From contig NZ_LT707006.1 of assembly GCF_900155865.1 (NCBI RefSeq), positions 1,075,626 to 1,139,625 of the forward strand: 64,000 nt of DNA. The letters run 5' to 3'. The notes beneath the pieces are model-generated. The model ran no database searches and was not told the origin of the DNA. It saw only the letters and a program-made list of their open reading frames with translations. This DNA is from Bacteroides bouchesdurhonensis (GTDB lineage: Bacteria; Bacteroidota; Bacteroidia; Bacteroidales; Bacteroidaceae). The position numbers and the translations under genes were made by a program. Position 1 is the first letter of the stretch; each line of letters begins with the position of its first letter. Below, piece by piece: positions 38,101 through 45,122 of this stretch.

Positions 38101-38325
38101 CGTGCGCAATTCATCTTCCATGACTTGTGCAACCTGCAATTCTACTTCGTGTGCCGTGGCTCCGGGATATACGATTACGACCATCGCCTGTTTTACTCCG
38201 ATAGCGGGGTCTTCGAGTTTCGGCATTTGCACGAAAGATAGTACTCCTGCAATGAGTAGAGCTACCATTAGCGACCAGAACAGTGTCGGGTGCTTGATGA
38301 AATATTCGGTTAAGGCAAATTTCAT
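35155..38325 (-). CDS. RND-family efflux permease
   Basis: 1056 residues, full length for an AcrB/HAE-type pump. TM1 is at ~15-33 (FWSLMVALLIAGVLSFVQMP). The first porter subdomains carry VEVQVAQVMEDELRTIPNV-like sequence. The proton-relay TM4 has GMLVDNAIVIIDG with the conserved Asp, and the second half repeats the pattern (MGMMIKNAIVLVDEITR). By family it exports drugs, bile salts or lipophilic compounds using proton flow. The N-terminal start overlaps the end of the MFP gene by one base, so the proteins are co-produced. The substrate is unknown. Confidence 0.95.
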   Translation of the reverse strand: MKFALTEYFIKHPTLFWSLMVALLIAGVLSFVQMPKLEDPAIGVKQAMVVIVYPGATAHEVELQVAQVMEDELRTIPNVKKISSECTKGMAQITVEFQETVLMTAIEQHFDQLRRKVSGAVNKLPQGCYEPIVIDDMMDVYGMFYALTSDGYEYPEMYKYAKMIRRELLGVKGVKRINIYGNRDEVINITLSKEKIARNGIIPTQIMSVLQDATKTVDAGNYQDGDQKIQLRITNRSQSVEDVKNLIVQTLDGKQMRIGDIAEVERTYKDPQENGFFVDGEQALAICISMENDAIVPDVGKAVEAKLKEIMPNVPVGMDMEKIFFQPDKVDEAISSFMVNLVESVLIVIIALIFTMGLRSGLIIGAGLVLTIAGSFPILLMCGTTLQRISLGAFIIAMGMLVDNAIVIIDGILVDRTRGLGPKVYLYRICKATAMPLLGATLIAASAFLNVFLSKDTAGEYARDLFLVLCVSLLVSWILALTQVPMFTKYILPLHVRKVGYEEQIGKMQQVVRKIIIKLINYKKLTIGISVVVLIASFLGMTKIKNLFFPDFSYKQFVIEYFTPYQTNPEQVKLDLLEMSKLVKENPNVERVAASMGSAPARYCLVRPMTSGGGCYGELIIDCPDYETVVEELPKIRQQLRERYPDAYIRARKYNFSISSTHTVEVEFTGPDPAVLRDLAGQAEEIMRKCKYVDTYSVQNNWKPTGKALTAQYMEQEARRSSISRANIGNALQAATDGMVCGVINDQDQQVMLNFRIRNADGSKIQDLNDIPVWTDINIKVDDNDINQLITGSKSSDAIQDDMYKSAPMSNVTRNIDLGWEEQMILRVNGSRHIEAECDPDYTQWEATPAKVKADIEDQINMIKLPEGYTMGWSGEIAKQGDSMEGLMKYGPITLFIILTILLLLFSNWKKVILILLCFPFVLCGITPALLLSKQPFTFMAIIGVMGLMGMMIKNAIVLVDEITRLINEEQQHPYDAVINATVSRTRPVIMASVTTILGMLPLVTDPMYASMAVTIMSGLAMGTIITLALLPLFYTAFFHITPPRTRPKTTKTTNE

Positions 38326-39386
38326 TAGAATAATCCTCCTACATTGGTTTTGTCTGATTCGGGAAGCACATGCACTTTCTCGTTTTCGGTAAGTGAATGC
38401 ACTCCCGCTTTGATAATTTGTTCATTACCTTGAATACCTTCTGTGATGATGGCTTTTCCTGTGGTATCTATTCCTTGCAGTTTTATTTCACGTCTGCTGA
38501 CGGTGGAATCATTTCCTAATACCCATACATAACTCTTCTCCTGTTCGCTAAAAATTGAGTTTACCGGAAGGGTAAATCCGGTTGTATTCGGTTGCGCATC
38601 TGTCAGCGAGATGTTTACCACTACGTTCATACCCGCCGTAAGTTTGGTAGAGTGATTGTCGGTGAGAGACAAGAGCATTTTATAAAGTTGTGTACTGCTT
38701 GCTTTCTGGTTAATACTGATGAGCGTAAGAGGATGGCTGACATTGGGTGACAGCGAAGAAGCACAGGAGAAGCCTGAAAACTTATCCTGCTGCATATAAA
38801 GGCTGGCAGGGATATCCACTTCTACTTCAATTTTAGAAACATCCAGCAAATTGACAATGGGCGAACCGGCTTGTACCATTTCCGCTTTTTCGTAATTTAC
38901 CGTTTGTATATAGCCGCTAACTGGAGCCTTTAGAGTTGTATACTCCAGTTTATTCTTATTTATCTGTAATTGTACCCGAAGCTGTTCCAGTCCTGCGACT
39001 GCCTTTTCGTAGTCATTTCCGTTAAGGCTCTTTGCCTCGTACAATTGTTTCATACGTTCCACTTCGTTTTTCATTTGGTCGTATTGAATCTGATAAGCGT
39101 CTACTCCGAGTTGATAATCTTCCTGATCCAACATTGCAATAGTCTGTCCTTGACGTACAAAATCACCTTCTTTTACTAAAATCTTATCAATTTGTCCGCC
39201 GGTTTTGAATCCTAGGCTAATTTCCCGCGATTCCTTTACTGTTCCCGATAAGCTTTTATAAGATACATTACCTAACGCTACTGGTTGGACTAGTTTTACA
39301 CTTCGTACGAACTTCTCTTCCTTGTTGGTATTACAAGCTGCCAGTAATACAATCATTGCCGGCATAAACCACCTTTTTACATTCAT
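38325..39386 (-). CDS. RND pump periplasmic adaptor (MFP) lipoprotein
   Basis: 353 residues. The lipobox is LLAAC with Cys18. A lipoyl/biotinyl-like half motif (GGQIDKILVKEGDFVRQGQT) is followed by a coiled-coil hairpin (~95-140), a second half motif (APVSGYIQTVNYEKAEMVQA) and a beta-barrel. It bridges the inner-membrane pump and the TolC-like channel. It is the first gene of the operon, divergent from an AraC-type gene 181 bases away that is the likely regulator. Confidence 0.93.
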   Translation of the reverse strand: MNVKRWFMPAMIVLLAACNTNKEEKFVRSVKLVQPVALGNVSYKSLSGTVKESREISLGFKTGGQIDKILVKEGDFVRQGQTIAMLDQEDYQLGVDAYQIQYDQMKNEVERMKQLYEAKSLNGNDYEKAVAGLEQLRVQLQINKNKLEYTTLKAPVSGYIQTVNYEKAEMVQAGSPIVNLLDVSKIEVEVDIPASLYMQQDKFSGFSCASSLSPNVSHPLTLISINQKASSTQLYKMLLSLTDNHSTKLTAGMNVVVNISLTDAQPNTTGFTLPVNSIFSEQEKSYVWVLGNDSTVSRREIKLQGIDTTGKAIITEGIQGNEQIIKAGVHSLTENEKVHVLPESDKTNVGGLF

Positions 39387-39567
39387 TGTTGTCGCTTATT
39401 GTTTGATTGAAAAATATTCATTTCATTTTCGGCTGCAAAATTCTCTCTTATTTAGGAATGATTCAAGGTAAAAAGGAATGCTTTTTTGGTCATTTGGTTG
39501 AATAAGACAGATTTTATATTCCAAATAGATTAAATTTGTCGTCGATTATTCTAATTCTTATATAAAC

Positions 39568-40467
39568 ATGGACCAAAATATCTTTTTGCTTGATATCTCA
39601 CATCTTACCGAAATAGACATGGCTACTTTTATTGAAGGAAAGATTGTATTGTTGGATAATATCGATTCACCTTCTGCAGGACAAACGGCACAACAGTCGC
39701 AAAATAGTTTTCCGGTGCAAGCCAGAATGTCTATGGTGTTACTCTGTCTGGAAGGGGAATTGCGGATTAGAATTGCTCTGAAGGAATATGTTCTGCATCC
39801 GAATATGTTTGTAATCATCATCCCCGGAATAATTTTTGAGGTACTTTTTATTTCGGATGATTTTCGGGGATTCATGGTGGCTACCCAGAATGATTTTATG
39901 CCTATCACGGAGAAGACAACGCAAGTGATGTCTTTTTATAAATGTTTGCAGGAAAAATACTGTTTTACTTTTGAAGAGAAAGATGTGCCGGAGTTTGTGA
40001 AGGTATATCGTGCTATAAAGGAGACTCTGCTGGATGAGGAACATCCTTTCCGAATTTCTATTTCACAGTCGTACGTTCAGATTATGTATTATCGGATGGC
40101 ACCGGTGGTGATCAAAGAGGCAGAGTTGCAGTCGAAGTATCCCCGTACCCGCCAGGAAGAGATTTTTTATAATTTTGTCAGTGCAGTGGAAATGCATTAT
40201 CGGAAGGAACGGAGTGTGAAGTTTTATGCGGATTTGCTGTGTCTTTCTCCTAAATATCTTTCTTCTGTTATATATAAGGTTAGTCAGAAATTGGCGGGAG
40301 AATGGATTGATGGTTATGTGATTCTGGAGGCGAAAACATTATTGAAATCGGGAAAGTTGACCATCCAGCAGATCAGTGAACAATTGAATTTTCCGAATCA
40401 ATCCTTTTTCGGGAAGTTCTTTAAGCGTTGTGTGGGGATGTCTCCGAAAGAGTATAAAAATAAATAG
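39568..40467 (+). CDS. AraC-family regulator beside the RND operon
   Basis: 299 residues with an N-terminal cupin-like sensor (MVLLCLEGELRIRIALKEYV, HPNMFVIIIPGIIFEVLFIS) and a C-terminal AraC double HTH (VKFYADLLCLSPKYLSSVIY; LTIQQISEQLNFPNQSFFGK; CVGMSPKEYKNK). It is divergent from the efflux operon across 181 bases, the usual layout for a local regulator. It is similar in design to the AraC protein at 5059-5904. It is followed by a 22-bp-period repeat array that ends in a strong hairpin. Confidence 0.9.
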   Translation: MDQNIFLLDISHLTEIDMATFIEGKIVLLDNIDSPSAGQTAQQSQNSFPVQARMSMVLLCLEGELRIRIALKEYVLHPNMFVIIIPGIIFEVLFISDDFRGFMVATQNDFMPITEKTTQVMSFYKCLQEKYCFTFEEKDVPEFVKVYRAIKETLLDEEHPFRISISQSYVQIMYYRMAPVVIKEAELQSKYPRTRQEEIFYNFVSAVEMHYRKERSVKFYADLLCLSPKYLSSVIYKVSQKLAGEWIDGYVILEAKTLLKSGKLTIQQISEQLNFPNQSFFGKFFKRCVGMSPKEYKNK

Positions 40468-40538
40468 TTGTATGCTCTTGATAAGTAATGTCCTGAATGG
40501 TTAGGACATGGAATCTTTTGGATTGTTTTTGGAACGTA

Positions 40539-40670
40539 GTACAAGAATGGTTGGGAACATGTACTAGAGTTAGGTAACTGAAGTACTAGACTTGGACGAT
40601 TGAAGTACTGGAGCTGGTTGGAAGAAGTACTAGAGTCAGCTGGCTCTAGTACTTCTTTGACTTTAACTAT
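40539..40670. repeat. Tandem array, exact 22-bp period, GTAC core
   Basis: GTAC occurs at 40539, 40561, 40583, 40605, 40627 and 40649, each exactly 22 bases after the last. Units 2, 3 and 5 start GTACTAGA and unit 4 GTACTGGA; in four units the core lies within the palindrome AGTACT. The rest of each unit is only loosely conserved. The fifth unit and the start of the sixth form the hairpin at 40622-40657. Same period as the array at 54168-54255. Confidence 0.75.
40622..40657 (+). terminator. Strong hairpin at the end of the 22-bp array
   Basis: Arms 40622-40637 and 40642-40657 pair over 16 bp (one G-T) around an AGCT loop. The right arm ends ACTTCTT and is followed by TGACTTTA. It is a likely terminator for the AraC gene, and near-symmetric enough to work in both directions. 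Confidence 0.6.
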
Positions 40671-40729
40671 AGGCTATGATTCTAATTATATTAGTTTATT
40701 CTTTTAAAATCTATAGGAAGATCATTTTC

Positions 40730-40793
40730 AATCTATTCGATGTTTTTTTCAAACATAACGAGGTTTGATAATAATCTATTCGATGTTTTTTTC
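40730..40793. repeat. 21-bp direct repeat
   Basis: The same 21 bases (AATCTATTCGATG followed by seven T and C) occur at 40730-40750 and 40773-40793. The second copy covers the 3' end of the possible ORF at 40776-40916, as if the tail of that ORF had been duplicated. Confidence 0.7.
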
Positions 40794-40916
40794 GTAAATA
40801 AGGCTTGCTTTTAGTAAGTGAAAGTACTTTGGGTCATAGTCATATTTTGGCATATTACTCTGATATATAGTCAGTTGCATTGCGTCATCTTTTTTGATAT
40901 GAAATTCAGCTATCAT
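40776..40916 (-). CDS. Possible small ORF, 46 residues, unknown
   Basis: It runs from ATG (complement of 40914-40916) to TAG, giving a peptide MIAEFHIKKDDAMQLTIYQS continuing NMPKYDYDPKYFHLLKAS, with codon use that looks Bacteroides-like. There is no clear ribosome-binding site and no family recognised. It may be a fragment of a lost gene. It ends within the 21-bp direct repeat. Confidence 0.25.
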   Translation of the reverse strand: MIAEFHIKKDDAMQLTIYQSNMPKYDYDPKYFHLLKASLIYEKNIE

Positions 40917-41017
40917 TCATTGCTCTTGTTGGCACTATTCCAATAGCTGCAATTCTGTATGTTTGATCCGTTTATTTTTTCTATGTTTTTGCATCTCTAA
41001 ATTACTATAAAAAAGAA

Positions 41018-41060
41018 GCTTCATCGTAATTGGTTGTATGCCAACTGGATATGATGAAGC
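41018..41060 (-). terminator. Terminator of the TonB receptor gene
   Basis: GCTTCATC (41018-41025) pairs with GATGAAGC (41053-41060), with an inner TTGG/CCAA. On the minus strand it is followed by TTCTTTTTTATAG. It lies 22 bases beyond the receptor stop. Confidence 0.8.
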
Positions 41061-41081
41061 ATGACAGAGAGTATGAGCGAT

Positions 41082-43454
41082 TTAGAAACGGCAACGGAGA
41101 TCTATTCCTAATTGTATCGGACGACCTTGTTGCTTGAAACCTTTATCCATCGTTTCGAAATAGAATGCAGCGTAATTTTTGTTTAGCGCGTTGCGCGTCC
41201 AGAAACTGATCATGGCATTGCCTACTTCGAAATTTACTCTACCATTCAATGTGCCATAGAAAGACTGGCTTGCATTATTTTGTTCTGTCCAGTAGATACG
41301 TCCGGCAGCACTGTAGTTTGCTTGGAGAACGATTCGGTCGAAGATACAACGCGGGTTACAGGTGAAAACATATTCACCACCTATATTCAAGGTGTGTTTA
41401 GGCACAAATGGTACATATTTGCCATTATAGTTTTCTTTCTCTTCGAGATTGCCTTCTGCATCTTCCTGCATAATCACGTAATTGGTAAAGGTAGCATACG
41501 TATATCCGTAGCTGGCGTTCAAGCTCAAAGCGTTTGTCAGACTGGCGCGAAGGGCGGCTTCGACACCATAACTACGGCTCTTCCCGGCATTGGTAGTAAT
41601 ACGTCCAAGACCACTTTTGGCAAATTGTGAAACTTGCTGGTCACGTGTGTCCATGTAGAAAGCGGCAAGATCTGCCCAGAGTTTACCTTCCCATAAAGTA
41701 AGGTGACTTCCTACTTCATAGTTCCAGGAATATTCAGGCTTGTATTGGGTAGCTTCGCTAACTTCCGGAAGTTTGTCTTTTAGTTTTTGAATCATACCTG
41801 CCATTCTAGAAAATTTTGGATCGGCAGCTAATGCGTCTAACATTGAATTTTTTAGAGCACCGGTTGCCAGGTCGGAAAACATTTGAATGTTATAGCCTCC
41901 TGAACGATAACCTTTAGAGACTGTGGTGTATAGGTTATTTCCTTTTTTCCATTCGTATTGGATAGCGAACTTGGGAAGCAATTGCATATAGTCGGTAGAT
42001 TCCTTACCAATAAAAGAGCTCATAGCTTCCATACCACTACTACTAAGGCTTGCTACTGAGAAATCGAAATTTAAAGGGTCGCTGACAGAGTTATATTCCA
42101 TTTTTAGTTTCTCATAGTCTAATCGCAATCCGATAGTGGCTGATAATCCTTCGGTTAGAATATTATTAAAGGTGGATTGATGGAAAACTGCCCCGTTCAA
42201 TATGGGAGTGTCAAATTTGCCACCTACTGTTAAAGTCTGATTATTGGCAGTCATTTTCATTGGAGGAGCACCTGTTAAACCGCTAAAGATATCATTTGTT
42301 TTCTTTTCGATCATTGTTTTCACTCCATCCCTCCGAAATTCTACCGGACCGCTTGTATGTAGCCATTGATAAAATCCAGAAACGCCGGTAGCCCATTGCC
42401 AACTATTTCCCGGTTTCGATTTGAAAGTAATTTCTTCTGAGACTGTATTTGCTCTTTGTTTTTGTTCCAATATATAAATATCTTCTTCAGTAAAATCCTG
42501 ATCAAGGAACATGCGGTCATTCAGGTTTTGGTAGCCGGTGGATCCACTAAGAATGAAGTGATTAGCTTGGTATTCCAGATTTACTCCTGCATTCAATAGT
42601 CCACGACGGTAACTGCTACGATTGTCATAGGATATTTTACCGATATATTCCGGACGCTTTTCTTCTCCTGTTATGGTTCCTGTATATTCATAAGGATATC
42701 CACCTTGGTCACCATATTCATAATTGAGAGTCATGTCTACTTTCAATTTCTCTGTTGGAAGATAGATTCCACGAAAGCGTCCACCGCCTGCATTACTACG
42801 GTCCACTCTTTCGTTGTTACGCGCTACGTTTTTGAAGAAACCTCCTGTATGCTCATAAAATCCTCCGGTGGAAAAAGCAAATTTGTCGGAAATACGATGA
42901 TAGTGAGTCAACGAAACATTGTAGTCATTATAGGTTGCTGCTCCCATACGGATATCTGTTCCTTGATAAGTGAACGGTGATTTGGTATGTACTTTGATAA
43001 GCCCCCCCATTGTGTTACGTCCGTAGAGTGTTCCCTGAGGACCGCGAAGAATATCAATACGTTCAATATCGCAATAATTGAAGTCGAAAGCAGACTTGTC
43101 GATATAGGGGATATTATCTACATAAAGCCCTACGGAAGGAGTATTGATGCGTGAACCGATTCCGCGAATATAAATAGAGGTAGTCAATTTAGAACCATAA
43201 TCCGGAATAAATAGATTGGGAACAATGGCTGACAGGTTTTTGACCGATTTTATTTGATTGGCTTGCATGTCCTTTTGAGACAGGAGAGTTGAAGCCATAG
43301 GCAACTCGCGCAGCTTACGATTCTCTTTGGGAGCGGCAATCACTACTACTTCTTCAATATCTACCACTTTCAGTGAGTCTTTCGGGAAATCTTCTCCCCA
43401 TGCAGTCCCTGTCGTTAAAAGAGTGAGGACAATCAAAATATTTTTTTTCTTCAT
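41082..43454 (-). CDS. TonB-dependent outer-membrane receptor
   Basis: 790 residues with a signal peptide (ILIVLTLLTTGTAWG) and a TonB-box-like stretch (IEEVVVIAAPKE). The plug domain has STLLSQKDMQANQIKSVKNL, SIYIRGIGSRINTPSVGLY and IDILRGPQGTLYGRNTMGG. A 22-strand barrel follows, ending LGIDLRCRF. It lacks the SusC N-terminal carboxypeptidase-like domain, so it belongs to the general siderophore/vitamin receptor group rather than SusC. The substrate is unknown. The LuxR-type gene lies directly upstream on the same strand, which suggests local control. Confidence 0.92.
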   Translation of the reverse strand: MKKKNILIVLTLLTTGTAWGEDFPKDSLKVVDIEEVVVIAAPKENRKLRELPMASTLLSQKDMQANQIKSVKNLSAIVPNLFIPDYGSKLTTSIYIRGIGSRINTPSVGLYVDNIPYIDKSAFDFNYCDIERIDILRGPQGTLYGRNTMGGLIKVHTKSPFTYQGTDIRMGAATYNDYNVSLTHYHRISDKFAFSTGGFYEHTGGFFKNVARNNERVDRSNAGGGRFRGIYLPTEKLKVDMTLNYEYGDQGGYPYEYTGTITGEEKRPEYIGKISYDNRSSYRRGLLNAGVNLEYQANHFILSGSTGYQNLNDRMFLDQDFTEEDIYILEQKQRANTVSEEITFKSKPGNSWQWATGVSGFYQWLHTSGPVEFRRDGVKTMIEKKTNDIFSGLTGAPPMKMTANNQTLTVGGKFDTPILNGAVFHQSTFNNILTEGLSATIGLRLDYEKLKMEYNSVSDPLNFDFSVASLSSSGMEAMSSFIGKESTDYMQLLPKFAIQYEWKKGNNLYTTVSKGYRSGGYNIQMFSDLATGALKNSMLDALAADPKFSRMAGMIQKLKDKLPEVSEATQYKPEYSWNYEVGSHLTLWEGKLWADLAAFYMDTRDQQVSQFAKSGLGRITTNAGKSRSYGVEAALRASLTNALSLNASYGYTYATFTNYVIMQEDAEGNLEEKENYNGKYVPFVPKHTLNIGGEYVFTCNPRCIFDRIVLQANYSAAGRIYWTEQNNASQSFYGTLNGRVNFEVGNAMISFWTRNALNKNYAAFYFETMDKGFKQQGRPIQLGIDLRCRF

Positions 43455-43615
43455 TTGCAGTTATTTTGTCGGGTGCAAAGTAAAGACAAATATTCCGGTT
43501 AGTCAATCCTCATTTATTAGGATATCGGCTTCGGATAGTACATACTGTGATTATCCTGAACGATATCTGATAAATGCTCGTATACAATTCTGCATCTAAC
43601 TACCGATTTCACTGT

Positions 43616-44218
43616 TTATATCCGGTCGGCTTCTACGTATCCATTCATCACTGCATAGATTGTTAAACCGGATACAGATTTGATTCCGAGTTTTTCTGTG
43701 ATATTTTTCCGGTGTGTAATAACAGTTGTTAAGCTGATATTCAGTTTGTCGGCAATCTCTTTGTTGATTAACCCCTTTGTGATGAGTACAAGTACCTCAA
43801 TCTCACGAGGAGAAAGAATTTCCTGATGAGGCTCGACTGTATGGACTGGTGGCATATCTTTTACCGGATAACCGTTGTGATGGGCGTGCTGGTGCAGTTT
43901 CAGAATATTTTTTACTAACTCCTCTTCGGGTTCGTAGATATTTAAAACCGGAATCCCGGAAAGTTGGAATTGTGGACTGTCACTTGCCAGTACAATTGTC
44001 TTTCGTTTTCGCGGAAGAAAAAAAGCATTGTGTTCTACGTAGATTTGTGCTGAAATAAAATAATGAGCATACATGTCTGGGGTATCATCCATTAATTCAT
44101 AAAAACTGTGGAAAGTACGAATGATTGCCATTGGAATGATTTCTTCTAATATGGACTTTAGCCCCAGGCAGGTGAGAGTATTTGTTTCTACAATCGCTAT
44201 TTCCGGTTGATGGTTCAT
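43616..44218 (-). CDS. LuxR-type regulator with a receiver-like domain lacking the phospho-Asp
   Basis: 200 residues. The C-terminal ~65 residues are a LuxR/NarL HTH (LSPREIEVLVLITKGLINKE, IADKLNISLTTVITHRKNIT, KLGIKSVSGLTIYAV). The N-terminal ~120 residues have a receiver-like start (IAIVETNTLTCLGLKSILEE). The strand where the phosphorylated Asp should sit reads HYFISAQIYVEH with no Asp, so control by phosphorylation is unlikely. It lies between the lipoprotein gene (5 bases upstream) and the TonB receptor, and probably regulates the receptor. Confidence 0.85.
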   Translation of the reverse strand: MNHQPEIAIVETNTLTCLGLKSILEEIIPMAIIRTFHSFYELMDDTPDMYAHYFISAQIYVEHNAFFLPRKRKTIVLASDSPQFQLSGIPVLNIYEPEEELVKNILKLHQHAHHNGYPVKDMPPVHTVEPHQEILSPREIEVLVLITKGLINKEIADKLNISLTTVITHRKNITEKLGIKSVSGLTIYAVMNGYVEADRI

Positions 44219-44223
44219 AGTTT

Positions 44224-45084
44224 TTATTGTTTAAGTAACATTTCGAAATCAATCTTATCAAAATCAACGTGAAACTCTTCCGGCATGTCAGTAGAATTCC
44301 AACAAATTGCATCAAGTAAAGGAGCTGTATCTTTAGCTATATATAACGTCTGCCATTTTCTTTCATTCTCTTGATCAACAGTGGTGATAACAGCTATTTT
44401 ACGTTCTGTATCTATTATTTGCAAGTCAAGATGACTTAGATTATCATGGCGTATTAAATCAAAAAGATAGTGAGTTGGGCTAACTTGTTTAAATGATTGA
44501 ATGATGTAAGGAATTGGACCATCCATATCTTTTTTAATATATAAAGAATCACTAAAGAAGGAAGTATAACAAGCACTTAACTCACTGATATAATAGGTAT
44601 TTTGAAAAGAGCGAATCGGAATCCAGTTCCTTGGAAAGTCATCAGATAATGTATGTTTGGGGAAAGACTGTGGATGTTTTTCCCTAAGATACTTTAATTC
44701 GTAATCAAAATGTTCGACATCCCAATGATTTAAAAGGTAGGTAGAAGCATAATTAAGTACCTTTTGGTAACGTTTCGATTGGCGATCTCTTTCAATATAG
44801 GCATCCTCAAAACAGTAATATCCATCATGGTTTGTTGCGAATCTGTATAGAAATGTAGTGTCATTCTCAACAAAGGGGCCTTTTTTTTCATAACTGAACG
44901 TATCTTTTATTACAGAATCTGTAGAGTTAGCAGTCTGAACGGGTACTGTTTCTATAAGTGTGAGATTTATACTGTCGGTAGCTGTGGAAACAGCTTGTTT
45001 ATTACTGGCAGCTTTTGATGTACAAGACATCATTCCGGTTAATAATCCGGCAACTAGCATGATAAAAAGGATTGAGCGTTTCAT
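44224..45084 (-). CDS. Lipoprotein of unknown function
   Basis: 286 residues. The lipobox is MMSC with Cys21. A low-complexity Ser/Thr/Ala linker (SKAASNKQAVSTATDS) precedes a mainly polar domain (YRFATNHDGYYCFEDAYIER, HFDYELKYLREKHPQSF, WQTLYIAKDTAPLLDA). I do not recognise the family. The gap to the following LuxR-type gene is 5 bases, so they share a transcript, and the protein may sense or process something for that regulator. This is inference. Confidence 0.75.
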   Translation of the reverse strand: MKRSILFIMLVAGLLTGMMSCTSKAASNKQAVSTATDSINLTLIETVPVQTANSTDSVIKDTFSYEKKGPFVENDTTFLYRFATNHDGYYCFEDAYIERDRQSKRYQKVLNYASTYLLNHWDVEHFDYELKYLREKHPQSFPKHTLSDDFPRNWIPIRSFQNTYYISELSACYTSFFSDSLYIKKDMDGPIPYIIQSFKQVSPTHYLFDLIRHDNLSHLDLQIIDTERKIAVITTVDQENERKWQTLYIAKDTAPLLDAICWNSTDMPEEFHVDFDKIDFEMLLKQ

Positions 45085-45122
45085 AATCTTATTTTTGTGT
45101 TACTTATTCTATATCTAATCAT

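Larger units (their letters stand above)
40468..41081. other. Repeat-rich convergent intergenic region
   Basis: Lies between the 3' ends of the AraC gene and the TonB receptor gene. It holds a 22-bp-period array (40539-40670), a hairpin (40622-40657), a 21-bp direct repeat (40730-40750 and 40773-40793), a possible small minus-strand ORF (40776-40916) and the receptor's terminator (41018-41060). Confidence 0.7.

Noticed and set aside
40539..40670. CRISPR array
   Set aside because: Period is 22 bp with no separate spacer units and no cas genes; units are loosely conserved throughout.
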